Shown piece after piece: positions 56,201-64,000 of a DNA stretch of 64,000 nucleotides. Each line of letters starts with the position of its first letter. Position 1 is the first letter of the stretch. Under the pieces are notes generated by a model. It was not told the DNA's origin and searched no databases. It saw only the letters and a program-made list of their open reading frames with translations. Source of the stretch: Sphaerolaimus hirsutus (taxonomy: Eukaryota > Nematoda > Chromadorea > Monhysterida > Sphaerolaimidae); contig OZ038452.1 in NCBI GenBank assembly GCA_964036195.1, forward strand, positions 26,795,785 through 26,859,784, in the 5' to 3' direction. Position numbers and translations under genes: made by a program.

Positions 56201-59200
56201 ATTTTCACTGATTTTCAGCCCTTTCACATGCTATATTGTTCCCAAATTGCATTCATGCCTTATGGCTTATTTTCAGCTATTTTTTTACTAAATATGCCAT
56301 TATATACCTATTTTTCAACTATTTAGCAAATTTTCACCCATATTTACCTATTTTCTCTCTTTTCTTCCTTCTACACTTCTAAAAAGCCTATATATTGAGC
56401 CCCTGCATTGTGGGTAATTTAATTTTATGTCATCACACTGTTATTTTGTTTTTAAGTCCATTATTGAAAGTGATACATTTCTGACAATCGGAAATTTACC
56501 GTACCGTACCGCATACCGCACTTTTCAGATTTACCGTACCGTTTACCGCAAAATGGAACATTTACCGTACCGTACCGTTTACCGCAAAATAGAAAATTTA
56601 ACGTACCGTACGGTTTACCGCAAGGCCGTACCGTCTGCCACCCTACCTGTGAAGTGTAAAGTAAAGTGTCAAAAGCCACGTAAAATGTCATGCAAAGTTC
56701 AGTAATATTTTTTTGTTTCTATTTGCGTGAATATTATTTCGTTTTTTTAGAGAGTTTCTGAGATTTTTTAGAAGTAAATATCAGAAAACATAGAAATATC
56801 ATATTTATATTGATATCATATTGTATATTTCCAAGTTGTACCGAAGATTATATTTTCCCAAAATCAACTATTTTTCCCAACACTAGTCGTGCCTGGGCGC
56901 AGGTCTGGTGACGGCGGTGGCGTGGCCGGCTGCGCTGCTGGGCGTCGCATCGGCGCTGGACAACCCCTGGTCGGTGTGCGTGCACCGGTCGGCGCTGGTC
57001 GGCCGGCACCTGGCGCAGCTGCTGCTCAGACGGCAGCACGGCCGCAGACCCGTCTCGCTGCTCGGCTTCGGCCTGGGCGCGCGCGTCATCTACCACTGCC
57101 TGCGCGAGATGCTCGACAGCGACGACGCCTACGGTACGCACCACAGGGGTCTCCAGGATTTTGGCCCTCGCGGGGGCTGGATAGATAGCAAATCGCTCCT
57201 CCGGAGGGATAGATAGCTGGAAAATTTTTCTGGGGGGGCTGGGGGGGGGCTTGGGGGGGTGGGCTGGCGGGGGCACAATATGTAGGCTTTTTCAAGGTTA
57301 AGAAGGCAGAAAGGGGAAAAAATCGCTAATAATCAGTTAAAAGTAGCCAAAAGTGGGTATAAAATGGCTAAAAATAGCTGTATAACCGGGGCAGGCCTGA
57401 TACGCACACGTGCCCGATACGCACATATGCCCGTTTTTTTCACTTGACACTTTTTCAAGTGATTTTCAGATATGAGTGAAGTGAAAAAAGTTCACTAATG
57501 TCATTGCGCAATGACATTAGTAAACTTTTTCACTTCACTCATATCTGAAAATCACTTGAAAATGTGTCAAATGAAAAACAGTGAAAAATGGCTATTTTTC
57601 AGTTTTTTTTTCACTTCACACATTTTCAAGTGATTTTCAGATATGAGTGAAGTGAAAAAAGTTCACTAATGTCATTGCGCAACTTTTTTTCACTTTACTC
57701 ATATCTGAAAATCACTTGAAAAAGTGTCAAGTGAAAAAAACGGGCATATGTGCGTATCGGGCACGTGTGCGTATCAGTGCACGCCCGTATAACCATGTAT
57801 ATAGCCGGAAAGCACGATTTTGAAGGTGAAAAACTATAAAAAGGTGTGAAAATTGGTGATTTTGTGCGAAAATTAGGGCAAAATTTCTCAAAAACCACTC
57901 CAGATAGATAGATAGCTGAGCGATTTGGGGGGGGGGGTCTTTGGGGGTAGTAGCCAAAAATTTTGCCTCGGGATAGATAGATAGCTGAGCGGCCTCCGGG
58001 ATAGATAGCTGGCCGATTTAGGGGGGGCAGCCCCCCCCAGCCCCCCCCCCCTAGGAGACCCCTGACGCACCAACACCATCTATCTGATCGTGAATAGCGG
58101 TAGCCATACACACATACTAGTTGACAAGGACACCAGGTCAACTGGTTCCCATCCCAATTCAAAACTTGCTGGCGACTAACACTACGCATTATTGTATTTA
58201 TGTACATTTATTTTATGCCGTTCTCGTATTTTTTTACACTGCACTTGACCCAATATTTACTTCAGCACTACAGCTTCATTTGCAACATTTAGAACGTCGT
58301 TGGTCGGGTCGCCAGCAAGCTTCAAATTGGGATGGGAACCAGTAGACATTTAGTATCCTCATCAACTATCGTTTACCTCCATCGCACTGTGACCGCAGGC
58401 ATCGTGGACAACGTGTACCTGCTGGGCGCGCCGGTGGCTGGCAGCGCGGCCGAGTGGCACCGCCTGTCGTCGCTGGTCGGCGGCAGACTCATTAACGGCT
58501 ACTGCCGCTCCGACTGGCTGCTCAAGTTCCTCTACAGGACTATGAATGCACAGTTTAGCATTGCTGGTTGGTGGGGGGGGGGGGTGGAAGGGGGAGATTA
58601 CCTAGGGGTGTTGTGGCAAATAATATGTGTTGACTATGGGTGGCAGGCTTTTTTAAACTTTGTTTTGAAAAAACACAAGCATCAATAGCGTGTAAACAAT
58701 TTTTTTTAGTAGTAATTTAGTAATATGTTAGTACTTTGACATTATTTATTGCTTCAATTGAACATATTTACACATTTCCATTGGTGGTTGTTTCCATGGT
58801 AATTTCCATGTAACGGTTCGACATAACAAATTTATTAATATCGCTTTGCCCACTGATTTATCACCAAAGTGTTTTTAAAAGCCTAAGGAATAACGTTTTT
58901 TCGTCTAGGGTTCAAAAGAGATCGACTTTTCGTGATCAGGATTGGCATTTTCTGTGATCGGGATTAAGGTCTCAGGATCAAGATCTATTTGCATCCCTAC
59001 TACTTACACACTACACTGACGCAGGCACCGCCCCAGTCACCCTACCGCCGCACGTGTGCACGGGCAAGGTGCTCAACGTGAACCTGTCGCACATCGTCAA
59101 GGGCCACCTCGACTACAACAACAAGCTGCGCGAGTGCCTGGAGGCGTGCGGCGTGCGCGTCGCCATGCGCAGGGACGAGAGCGTTCTGCTGGACAGCGAG

Positions 59201-59849
59201 CAATTGACCCAGCAGCCAGACGACACGGCTCAGGAGCACACCGATGGCGATCCAAAGGAGCCCGGGTAAGTGATGCGAGTCAACGACGTATACAGGGGGG
59301 TTTGCAGCGGTGGCGCCATTCCGTCACCCTACAGGCAAAATTTAAGGGCTCAGCCCCCCCCCCCGTTCGCGGCGCCCCGTAAACAAACAGCCGCCCGCTC
59401 AAAAATCCTGGATACGTCCATGCTGCGGGTTGTAGGGCAAACGGTGTGCCTTTGCGGTAAATGGTATGGTACGGTAAATCCAAAATTTTGCGGTAAACCG
59501 TACGATACGGAATCCGAAAATTGCGGTAAACGGTACGGTAAATATTCCAAATTTGCGGTAAATTCATCCACTCTAGCTGCGCGTGACTTTTTGTATTTAC
59601 CGCACCGCTTTCACAAAGTCAATTGGGCAGTCCGGTTTGTACAAACAGTCACTTTTCGCCACTTGGCTGACAGTAGGTAGTTTTTAGAGTGGGGGGGGGG
59701 GGTTGTTCGAGTATTTACGGCTTTCAAATCTGTTCCCTTTGGTGGCCTGTTCAAAGTGCGTTTGCCAGTGCAGAAGCAACGCCGACGACAAAGGTGCTGT
59801 AGAGGCGGCTGGCCAAGGCTCTGCGCAGGAGTGCAGCCAGCCGCTGTGA
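44284..59849 (+). CDS. TMCO4: TMCO4-like DUF726 alpha/beta-hydrolase membrane protein, 12 exons, 647 aa
   Basis: Exons: 44284-44338, 44566-44812, 44983-45040, 45561-45771, 52631-52763, 54346-54443, 55082-55290, 55639-55855, 56903-57133, 58399-58566, 59025-59265, 59774-59849. All borders are GT-AG and the phases close (1944 nt). Length is close to the vertebrate protein. The middle holds a glycine-rich hydrophobic stretch, ALVGATGAVGGVLIGLTGGL then APMVAAGAGAVIGGTAAGIA, typical of TMCO4 membrane segments. Further landmarks are GYKMSRRVGALSEF, VASALDNPWSVCVHRSALVG, LLGFGLGARVIYHCLREML, VYLLGAPVAG and GGRLINGYCRSDWLL. DUF726 proteins have an alpha/beta-hydrolase fold with a GFSLG elbow. Here residue 466 is Gly, so the predicted nucleophile Ser is missing. 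The C-terminal tail is acidic and weakly conserved. Intron 4 is 6.9 kb and full of repeats; most others hold MITEs. A candidate AATAAA lies at 60570-60575. Confidence 0.92.
44360..44512. mobile_element. Eroded CWG-TIR-like element in TMCO4 intron 1
   Basis: CCCTGTGAAATGTCCTGTAA faces GGGCATTTTCCATGA and TGACATTCGACGTGT across a TTTGCC/GGCAAA centre. The outermost ends are no longer recognisable. Confidence 0.45.
46429..47081 (-). CDS. Possible 3' end of a small membrane-protein gene nested in TMCO4 intron 4
   Basis: Two GC-rich blocks, read on the minus strand, look coding. Block 47081-47022 follows a CGCAG acceptor and gives NDFRPRKDTSTKGSKMEVDQ, then a GTCGGC donor. Block 46584-46429 gives SGTQILVFVLALLAGLTLLC, AIAFAGLAAMLACGCNPLL and QDKPIKARPVYA, then TGA. 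The two join in phase. The second has one or two hydrophobic helices and a cysteine-rich boundary, as in a small membrane protein. I do not recognise the family and see no upstream exons. The acceptor at 46585 is one of three overlapping AGs. It could also be a retained gene fragment. Confidence 0.4.
47248..47442. mobile_element. Partial CWG-TIR element in TMCO4 intron 4
   Basis: The right end GGTCTTGGAATGGCTC is followed by CAG (47443-47445). The left end begins near AAAATGCCCTGTGGAATG; the terminal bases are gone. Confidence 0.5.
47805..48122. mobile_element. MITE with ATAGCTCCACTC ends in TMCO4 intron 4
   Basis: ATAGCTCCACTCATTTACAA at the left pairs with TTGTAAACGAGTGGAGCTAT at the right. 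The inner arms carry ACGCAAATGCGTAATTGTCA. Confidence 0.65.
48315..49008. mobile_element. CWG-TIR element in TMCO4 intron 4 (CAG target), with nested hAT-like MITE
   Basis: Starts CTGCCACACCCAGACCCTG and ends GTGGGACTGGACC. CAG at 48312-48314 and 49009-49011. Split by MITE 48472-48963. Confidence 0.75.
48472..48963. mobile_element. hAT-like MITE, GGGTTCAAACGGGA family
   Basis: Starts TAAGGTTCAAACGGGA; perfect duplication CACTTTGC (48464-48471, 48964-48971). Interior of TTCGGGATCGGGATTGG tandems. Confidence 0.85.
49150..51800. other. Middle of TMCO4 intron 4: degenerate MITE pieces
   Basis: 49725-50135 resembles a CCGTATT MITE without clean ends. 50270-50760 has GATAGATAG and CCCCCGCGAGCCCCC tracts like 57144-58064. 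50810-51800 is AT-rich without recognisable features. Confidence 0.45.
51821..52199. mobile_element. CCGTATT MITE in TMCO4 intron 4
   Basis: Starts CTGTATTACCTCGAAATACC and ends GAGGTAATATGG; TA on both sides. Shares a TACACAAACTAGTCT interior with 33532 and 41011. Confidence 0.75.
52431..52550. mobile_element. CWG-TIR element in TMCO4 intron 4
   Basis: Starts TGTCAATCCTAGACCGTG and ends CACCGTCTGGCAGTGCCCC. Flanks GAG and CAG (52428-52430, 52551-52553). Confidence 0.6.
52796..53019. mobile_element. GTTGAC MITE in TMCO4 intron 5
   Basis: Starts GGGTCCGCGCATGCGGGTTG and ends CTAGTGTGTGCGGGCCC. Interior ATTTTCATTGTTTCTGTTAA is shared with 26694-26760 and 32958-32980. Confidence 0.65.
53145..53525. 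mobile_element. Hairpin-rich palindromic element, copy 1 (TMCO4 intron 5)
   Basis: Long TIR containing CTGATACGCACACGTGCCCG and its reverse complement. The interior is four alternating CAAGTGATTTTCAGATATGA arms that can pair with each other. Confidence 0.75.
54855..55018. mobile_element. CWG-TIR element in TMCO4 intron 6 (CTG target)
   Basis: Starts GTGCCACTCCCAGACCCTG and ends GGGTCTGGGAGTGTCCC with CTG at 54852-54854 and 55019-55021. It has split a GGGATCGGGATT-type repeat, part of which continues after it. Confidence 0.82.
55312..55588. mobile_element. GTTGAC-type MITE in TMCO4 intron 7
   Basis: GGTTCCCATCCCAATTCAAA near 55345 faces TTTGAATTAGGATGGGAAC near 55525; the ends are CACTGGTCAAC and GTCAACTAGTGTG. 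A relative occupies 58100-58385 in intron 9. Confidence 0.6.
55933..56645. mobile_element. hAT-like MITE filled with ACCGTACCG repeats, TMCO4 intron 8
   Basis: TIR TAGGGTGGCAGA; duplication CCTGTGTA/CCTGTGAA (55925-55932, 56646-56653). It interrupts a CWG-type element that begins GTGCCAATCTCAGACCCTG at 55910. Confidence 0.8.
57144..58064. mobile_element. hAT-like MITE, CAGGGGTCTCC ends, in TMCO4 intron 9
   Basis: Ends CAGGGGTCTCC and GGAGACCCCTG; perfect 8-bp duplication ACGCACCA (57136-57143, 58065-58072). The left copy begins at base +3 of the exon 9 donor. It contains GATAGATAG tracts and the nested element 57388-57785. Confidence 0.88.
57388..57785. mobile_element. Hairpin-rich palindromic element, copy 2 (TMCO4 intron 9)
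   Basis: Nearly identical to 53145-53525, inside the hAT-like MITE 57144-58064. Confidence 0.75.
58100..58385. mobile_element. GTTGAC-type MITE in TMCO4 intron 9
   Basis: GGTTCCCATCCCAATTCAAA and its near reverse complement TTCAAATTGGGATGGGAACC form the arms. It directly precedes exon 10 (58399). Confidence 0.6.
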
Positions 59850-60720
59850 GGTCGCTGGAATGGCCAAGTGCAACCAGACCAGACTTTTGAGCTACCCTTC
59901 CTCCCCTTGCTAACTCTGATTCACTTCGCACACGTTGACAATCTGGATGATTTCTATTTTTGTCATTTAGGTATGACATATTTATTTTTAACCTGTCGTC
60001 AGTGATTGCGTTTTTGTTCTTTGAATTGATTTATGTTAGAGAAGCTTAATGTTGTGCTTGAATTGACGCAGCCTATTAAGTATAAAATACTATTTATTTA
60101 GACTATTTATTTATTTATTTAAGCTTGTCAGTTTCCCCCGATTTGTCTTGGGCGCCACTCCCAAACATTGTAAAATGTCTAATTGTCATGCACCTGTGAA
60201 ATGTAAAAATAGCATTTTACAGGGTCTGGGGTGTCGCAGTGCGGAGTGTGATATGCCGGGGCATGTCTGCCCTGTAAAAACCTGTGATTCACTGCGTTCG
60301 TTGTTCTCTGTGCATCTGAAAGTCTGTCTCAGCTCGTGCTTTTACGCGTTTAATTCCAAAATCGCCACTGCGTGGGCTGTTTCCGTACGCTGGAAAGATT
60401 CTAATAAAATTAGTGTCGTCGGGAGCGTCGTTTAAAATGTGAAATGTCCTGTAGTTTGAAGTTTATTTTCGTTTGCTCCGATTTTTTGTTGACATTTGAG
60501 ACTGCTAATGAATTGTCACTATACATGAGTCTCATCGGATCCTAAATTAAAGCTAAATGTACCATGAATAATAAACGCGAAATTTACATGAATTTACATA
60601 AATGTATCAATGTACAAATCACGGGACAATGTCCACCGTAGTCCGCGAGGAGTGTCGATGTATCGATCAGCCGGCGCGGTGTAGAAGCGTCGAAAGGAGA
60701 GCCATAATCAACTCTCGAAG
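59850..60720. other. TMCO4 3' flank
   Basis: Holds TTATTTATTTATTTA (60105-60120), a short CWG-type element, and AATAAA at 60570. No gene seen. Confidence 0.4.
60151..60237. mobile_element. Short CWG-TIR element 3' of TMCO4
   Basis: Starts GGCGCCACTCCCAAACATTG and ends CAGGGTCTGGGGTGTCG. Flanks TTG and CAG do not match; strongly shortened. Confidence 0.5.
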
Positions 60721-60727
60721 ATATCCC

Positions 60728-61801
60728 TTATGTGCGGGAGTCGGCGCTGTTCGATGCACGCATACACTGCCAAGCGCAGTGTTTAATTCGTTTGGCGATG
60801 AATCGCAAAATTACCTCGCGATGTTTGTGGCAGCGATTCTCTGCTGTGAGCCAATGTAATTTGGCTGTTGCCCCCGGTGTCGCCGAAAAATTACACCGGC
60901 AGTTTGCACCCTGTTTCTCTGTTAGGGATTTTATTTCCGCCCTATGATGCAAGCAGGTGACCAGCACATGCATGGCTGTCAGTAACGCACCTCCTTGTGC
61001 TTTGTTGCAGTCCATGCATCGGACTCCGCTTGGTACTTTTATCATATTGTACCGCGCCTGCAGCCACCGTGCATGCAGATTTCGATAATTTCTTAGTTGG
61101 AGGGTGTCATCAACATTCATTGCCCTCAGCGCCATGCTGTCTCTATTTTTCAGCGCGGCGTTTTGTCTTTCGACACATCGTAGTCGAATTAATTTGTTCA
61201 TCCACCACTTTTTCATCGTTACCAAGCTTGAAAATTCAGTGCCGTAACTCTCGCCATAAATTTTGGCCCGGTCTGGGATACACGTTCCCATCAGATCTCT
61301 GCCGGCCATATTTACGCGCCTTGGCAGGTTTTCACTCATGAAAAGGTAGGCATCTTTTGTCAGCCCTTTTTCCAATTGATGTAAATAACCACAATACATC
61401 ATTGTGTGTTTTTTAATTCTGTCGGAGGGCCGTGTCGAGCCCACATCGTGTCAGATCGCGTCACTGCACGTTGTTTTTTGCACGGACAAACTTATTTTGA
61501 CCGCTTTTAGGAATGCCCTATCTATGGCCTCTAATTGAGGTTTCCTTATTCCCGTTACCTCCAATCCGTAGCTAACGGCGCTTTCGATGTACTGCTTCCA
61601 AACGAAATCCACGCACCAAAATTTTGCGTCTGTCAATTGGGTGGATTTTAAAGCTAAAGCAGCCAATCTTTCTGCTTTTGCAACCGATTGTTTCCGGTGC
61701 TCTTCGAATGTGTCTCGGGCACTCGAGATAGTGACACCAAGATATTTTATGGTGTTTGTTTCAGAAATATACATGTCTTCTCTTTTGTGGGTTTTTCCCA
61801 A
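60728..61801 (-). pseudogene. LINE (non-LTR retrotransposon) C-terminal fragment with an in-frame stop
   Basis: On the minus strand the first 116 codons hold the end of a reverse transcriptase: TIKYLGVTISSARDTF, SYGLEVTGIRKPQLEAID and RAFLKAV. A TGA at 61453-61451 interrupts the frame. The same frame continues to 60728 with VKMRSTRP-like basic sequence and a CCHC zinc finger (CMDCNKAQ, MHVLVTC), then RCHKHREVILRFIAKRI. A C-terminal CCHC finger followed by a basic segment is usual in LINEs with a restriction-like endonuclease (R2/R4 types). The 5' part of the element is missing. A dead, 5'-truncated copy. Confidence 0.7.
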
Positions 61802-62345
61802 GCGCCACTTTTTGGCAGCTATTGCTTTTTGTCCCCATCTAAGGGAAAAATGTCCCCATCTCTGTAAAACGGGAAAAATTTACCGGCGTTCAACATCCCA
61901 CGTGACGTTTGTGTCATTTTCTATATGACATTTTCTGGACTTACTGGTTCGTTACTGGGCTGTCTGTGCGTTTCTCCTTGTTCCTTCTGTGATTTGCAAC
62001 CTTGTATCCAAATGTTGAGTAGACAAATAAATGGAATGACTGAGAAGTTGGCAGCTAGCCAAAAGTTTCGTAATCGCTATAAATATACATAAAATGGGTA
62101 AATAACCATGATATAGACAAAAAATAGTAATTATGAAAGTGAAAATTGGCAATATGGAGCAAATTTTAACCTTCACTTCAGCGGGGCCAGCTTTCACTCT
62201 CCTTCGTACAATACACAATCTGTAGCTTGGACGTGGGCCAACTTCACATATATGACCCGATCCGGTGAAAGGGCAATTTGGCTGGAAAAGTGCCAAAGAT
62301 TTGAGTAAAGTCGGTGTTAGTGAGCGTTGCGGGCACCGGGCAGAG

Positions 62346-63826
62346 ATGCGCAGGGCGGGCGTGCTAGCGCCGCCGCTGGACGATCTGGTGGGCTTTTTGA
62401 ATTTGGGTTTGTTCTCTATTAAATTTTTTCCTTTGTCTAACTTCGTTGCGTCGCGTGTTACGTTAATTCATTTCCACATGCAAATTGTCTTGCGACGCGT
62501 CAACTAAAATCAAATCAACATGGAAGCCAGTTGACAATGTGTGCGTAGCGTCTTTCTATACGTTATTGACCCTCCCATACGTTTGCGCTCACTGCCGCTC
62601 AGCCGTGCCAGCGACGCATGGAGTTCGCATCGAGCGTGGCGTCTTTCGCCGCCGGCACTGGCGCCTCATTGCTGCTGTGCACGTGGCGCGGCGACGTCCT
62701 GTCGCCGGTGCTGTGCGGCTGCGGCGCCGTCGCTGCGGGCGGCAGTGTGCTGCTCGTGCTCAGAGGTGTCTACTCGAAGGGCGACGCGTGGAAGAAGGGG
62801 GTTTTGGTTGGTGAAATGGACTGGCTTATTGCTGTATTTACTATTTTGGACCAGTTACTCGCTATAGATAGGGATGGTACGCCACCAAATTTGATGCAAA
62901 AGTCATCGCAACAAGCACCGCGGTTACTATATTTGCTCGAATATTTCCCCTGTAAATTATTTTTTTGTCAGACTTCAGGGGGGAACTGTTAAATTATTCA
63001 GGGGGGAATTATTATTTCGTCAAGTTTTCAAAGCATGTTTCTTTCAAATCATCTCATAAAATATGCTTTATAACGAGAATAGCATGCCATTTTTGTTTTT
63101 ATTGAACCCAGGCCAGGGACACATCAAATGTACACTATGCCTAAAAGGGAATTTGTCGATGAGGAAATATTCCATATGCGAAACTGGACTGGTAAAGCTT
63201 GCGAGCAATTTTTTTAACCATTTTACCTGGTGCATAAATACCGGTCCTTTTTTGCTAACCCATAACAGTTTTTGCTAAAGATCCTTTTTTAAATCAAAAC
63301 TTGAAAATCGCTCACCACCTTTAATGGGTGCATAGCAGGTTTCAAAAACACGCATCGCTCGCAGGCCCCATGCGTGACCAGCGCGGTGCTGGGCGCTGTG
63401 GTCGGCTGCTCTGCCACCTTCTGCTTGACCGGCACCGAATCGCCGCCGCCGCTGCTGCAGCTGGGCGACGGGCGCAGCGTGCCGCTGCAGCGCGACCTGT
63501 TCGTGCCGCTGTCCGTGTTCGCGCTGCTGGTGCCACTCCCAGACCCTGTAAATGCCCTGTAACATGTCAAATGTCATGCAAAGTGTCAAAAGTCATGAAA
63601 AATGCCCGTCATTTTGTCATGAAAAAGTGGCAAACGTGGGCACTTTATAGGGTCTGGGAGTGCCCCCTGGCGAGCGTGTTCCATTTTGGCGAGTACGCGG
63701 CTATGGCGCTGATCCGCGAGCGTCAACTCAGCTGGGACTCGTTCGTGATCAACCACTCGCGCGAGTACGGCCTCGCCCTGCTGGCTGCTTTGGTTGAGTA
63801 CTGCCTGCTGGCGTACTTTGCTCCTG
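62346..63826 (+). CDS. ICMT: ICMT-like isoprenylcysteine carboxyl methyltransferase, 5' part, runs off the window
   Basis: Exons: 62346-62387 (tentative), 62603-62806, 63365-63529, 63661-63826, then a GTGCGT donor with the rest beyond the window. Phases close. The product begins MRRAGVLAPPLDDL, then a hydrophobic helix-rich part (FASSVASFAAGTGASLLLC, LSPVLCGCGAVAAGGSVLLV, TSAVLGAVVGCSATFCL), then SVFHFGEYAAMALIRERQLS and DSFVINHSREYGLALLAALV. The last stretch matches the FHYSEY and SLDSFLLNHSLEYT region of animal ICMT, the ER-membrane enzyme that methylates prenylated CaaX C-termini. The catalytic SAM-binding C-terminal half is outside the window. If the first small exon is wrong, the start is ATG 62618. 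The intron 63530-63660 is a CWG transposon with a CTG target; the predicted acceptor adds Cys-Pro-Leu before ASVFHFGEY. Confidence 0.85.
63530..63666. mobile_element. CWG-TIR element in ICMT (CTG target), 137 bp
   Basis: Starts GTGCCACTCCCAGACCCTG and ends GGGTCTGGGAGTGCCCC, with CTG on both sides (63527-63529, 63667-63669). The usable acceptor AG is within the TIR at 63659-63660. Confidence 0.82.
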
Positions 63827-64000
63827 GTGCGTTTTGTAGTTCTTCAGACTAGGGTTGGCACTTGATTTTTTTTAAACTGATTTTTTTTTAATTTGATTTT
63901 TTTTTATCAAAGGGGGGAAACTGATTTTAATTTTTTTAAATCAGAAGGCAAAATTTCTGGTAGACTTGCACTAGGTATTTTGCAATTTTTTGGCGCGCAA

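Noticed and set aside
57900-58020. GATAGATAG repeats as a possible CRISPR or microsatellite array
   Set aside because: Irregular spacing, part of a hAT-like MITE; eukaryotic context.

Overview
The window reads as nuclear DNA of an invertebrate animal. It holds four animal genes, all on the plus strand, cut into many short GC-rich exons. Between them lies AT-rich sequence packed with small terminal-inverted-repeat (TIR) transposons. I cannot name the species. There is no bacterial operon, CRISPR array, rRNA or tRNA that I can see.

Layout. 1-14.5 kb is gene-free: two very long fold-back repeats, GCGCCA hairpin arrays, hAT-like, mariner-like and CWG-type MITEs, and AT-rich unique sequence. 14.5-18.5 kb is an LTR retrotransposon with nearly identical LTRs that encodes Gag and an aspartic protease but no reverse transcriptase, RNase H or integrase. 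20.5-24.3 kb is a metallophosphoesterase of the MPPED1/2 (UPF0046) family. 25.3-38.3 kb is a cation-chloride cotransporter-like protein of the SLC12A9 type, about 19 exons. 38.3-44.2 kb is intergenic and repeat-rich. 44.3-59.8 kb is a TMCO4/DUF726 homologue of 12 exons, with a possible small gene on the opposite strand in its 6.9-kb fourth intron. 60.7-61.8 kb is a decayed LINE fragment on the minus strand. 62.3 kb to the edge is the 5' part of an isoprenylcysteine carboxyl methyltransferase (ICMT). Exon phases close through all four models, except at the first junction of SLC12A9.

The main discovery is a TIR transposon family that makes introns. Its ends read GTGCCACTCCCAGACCCTG and the reverse complement, and it duplicates a 3-bp CWG target. 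In five places its ends coincide with the exon-intron junctions of MPPED, SLC12A9 and ICMT. Where the duplicated target is CAG, the element supplies the GT donor and the target copy supplies the AG acceptor, so splicing restores the exon exactly. Where the target is CTG, no AG is created. The nearest AG lies inside the TIR, and using it adds nine in-frame nucleotides to the mRNA, in the same way in two genes. Other copies sit in introns and intergenic DNA and have been invaded by other MITEs, giving nests up to four levels deep.

Two enzymes show changes at catalytic positions: MPPED at its first two metal motifs, and TMCO4 with Gly for the predicted nucleophile Ser.
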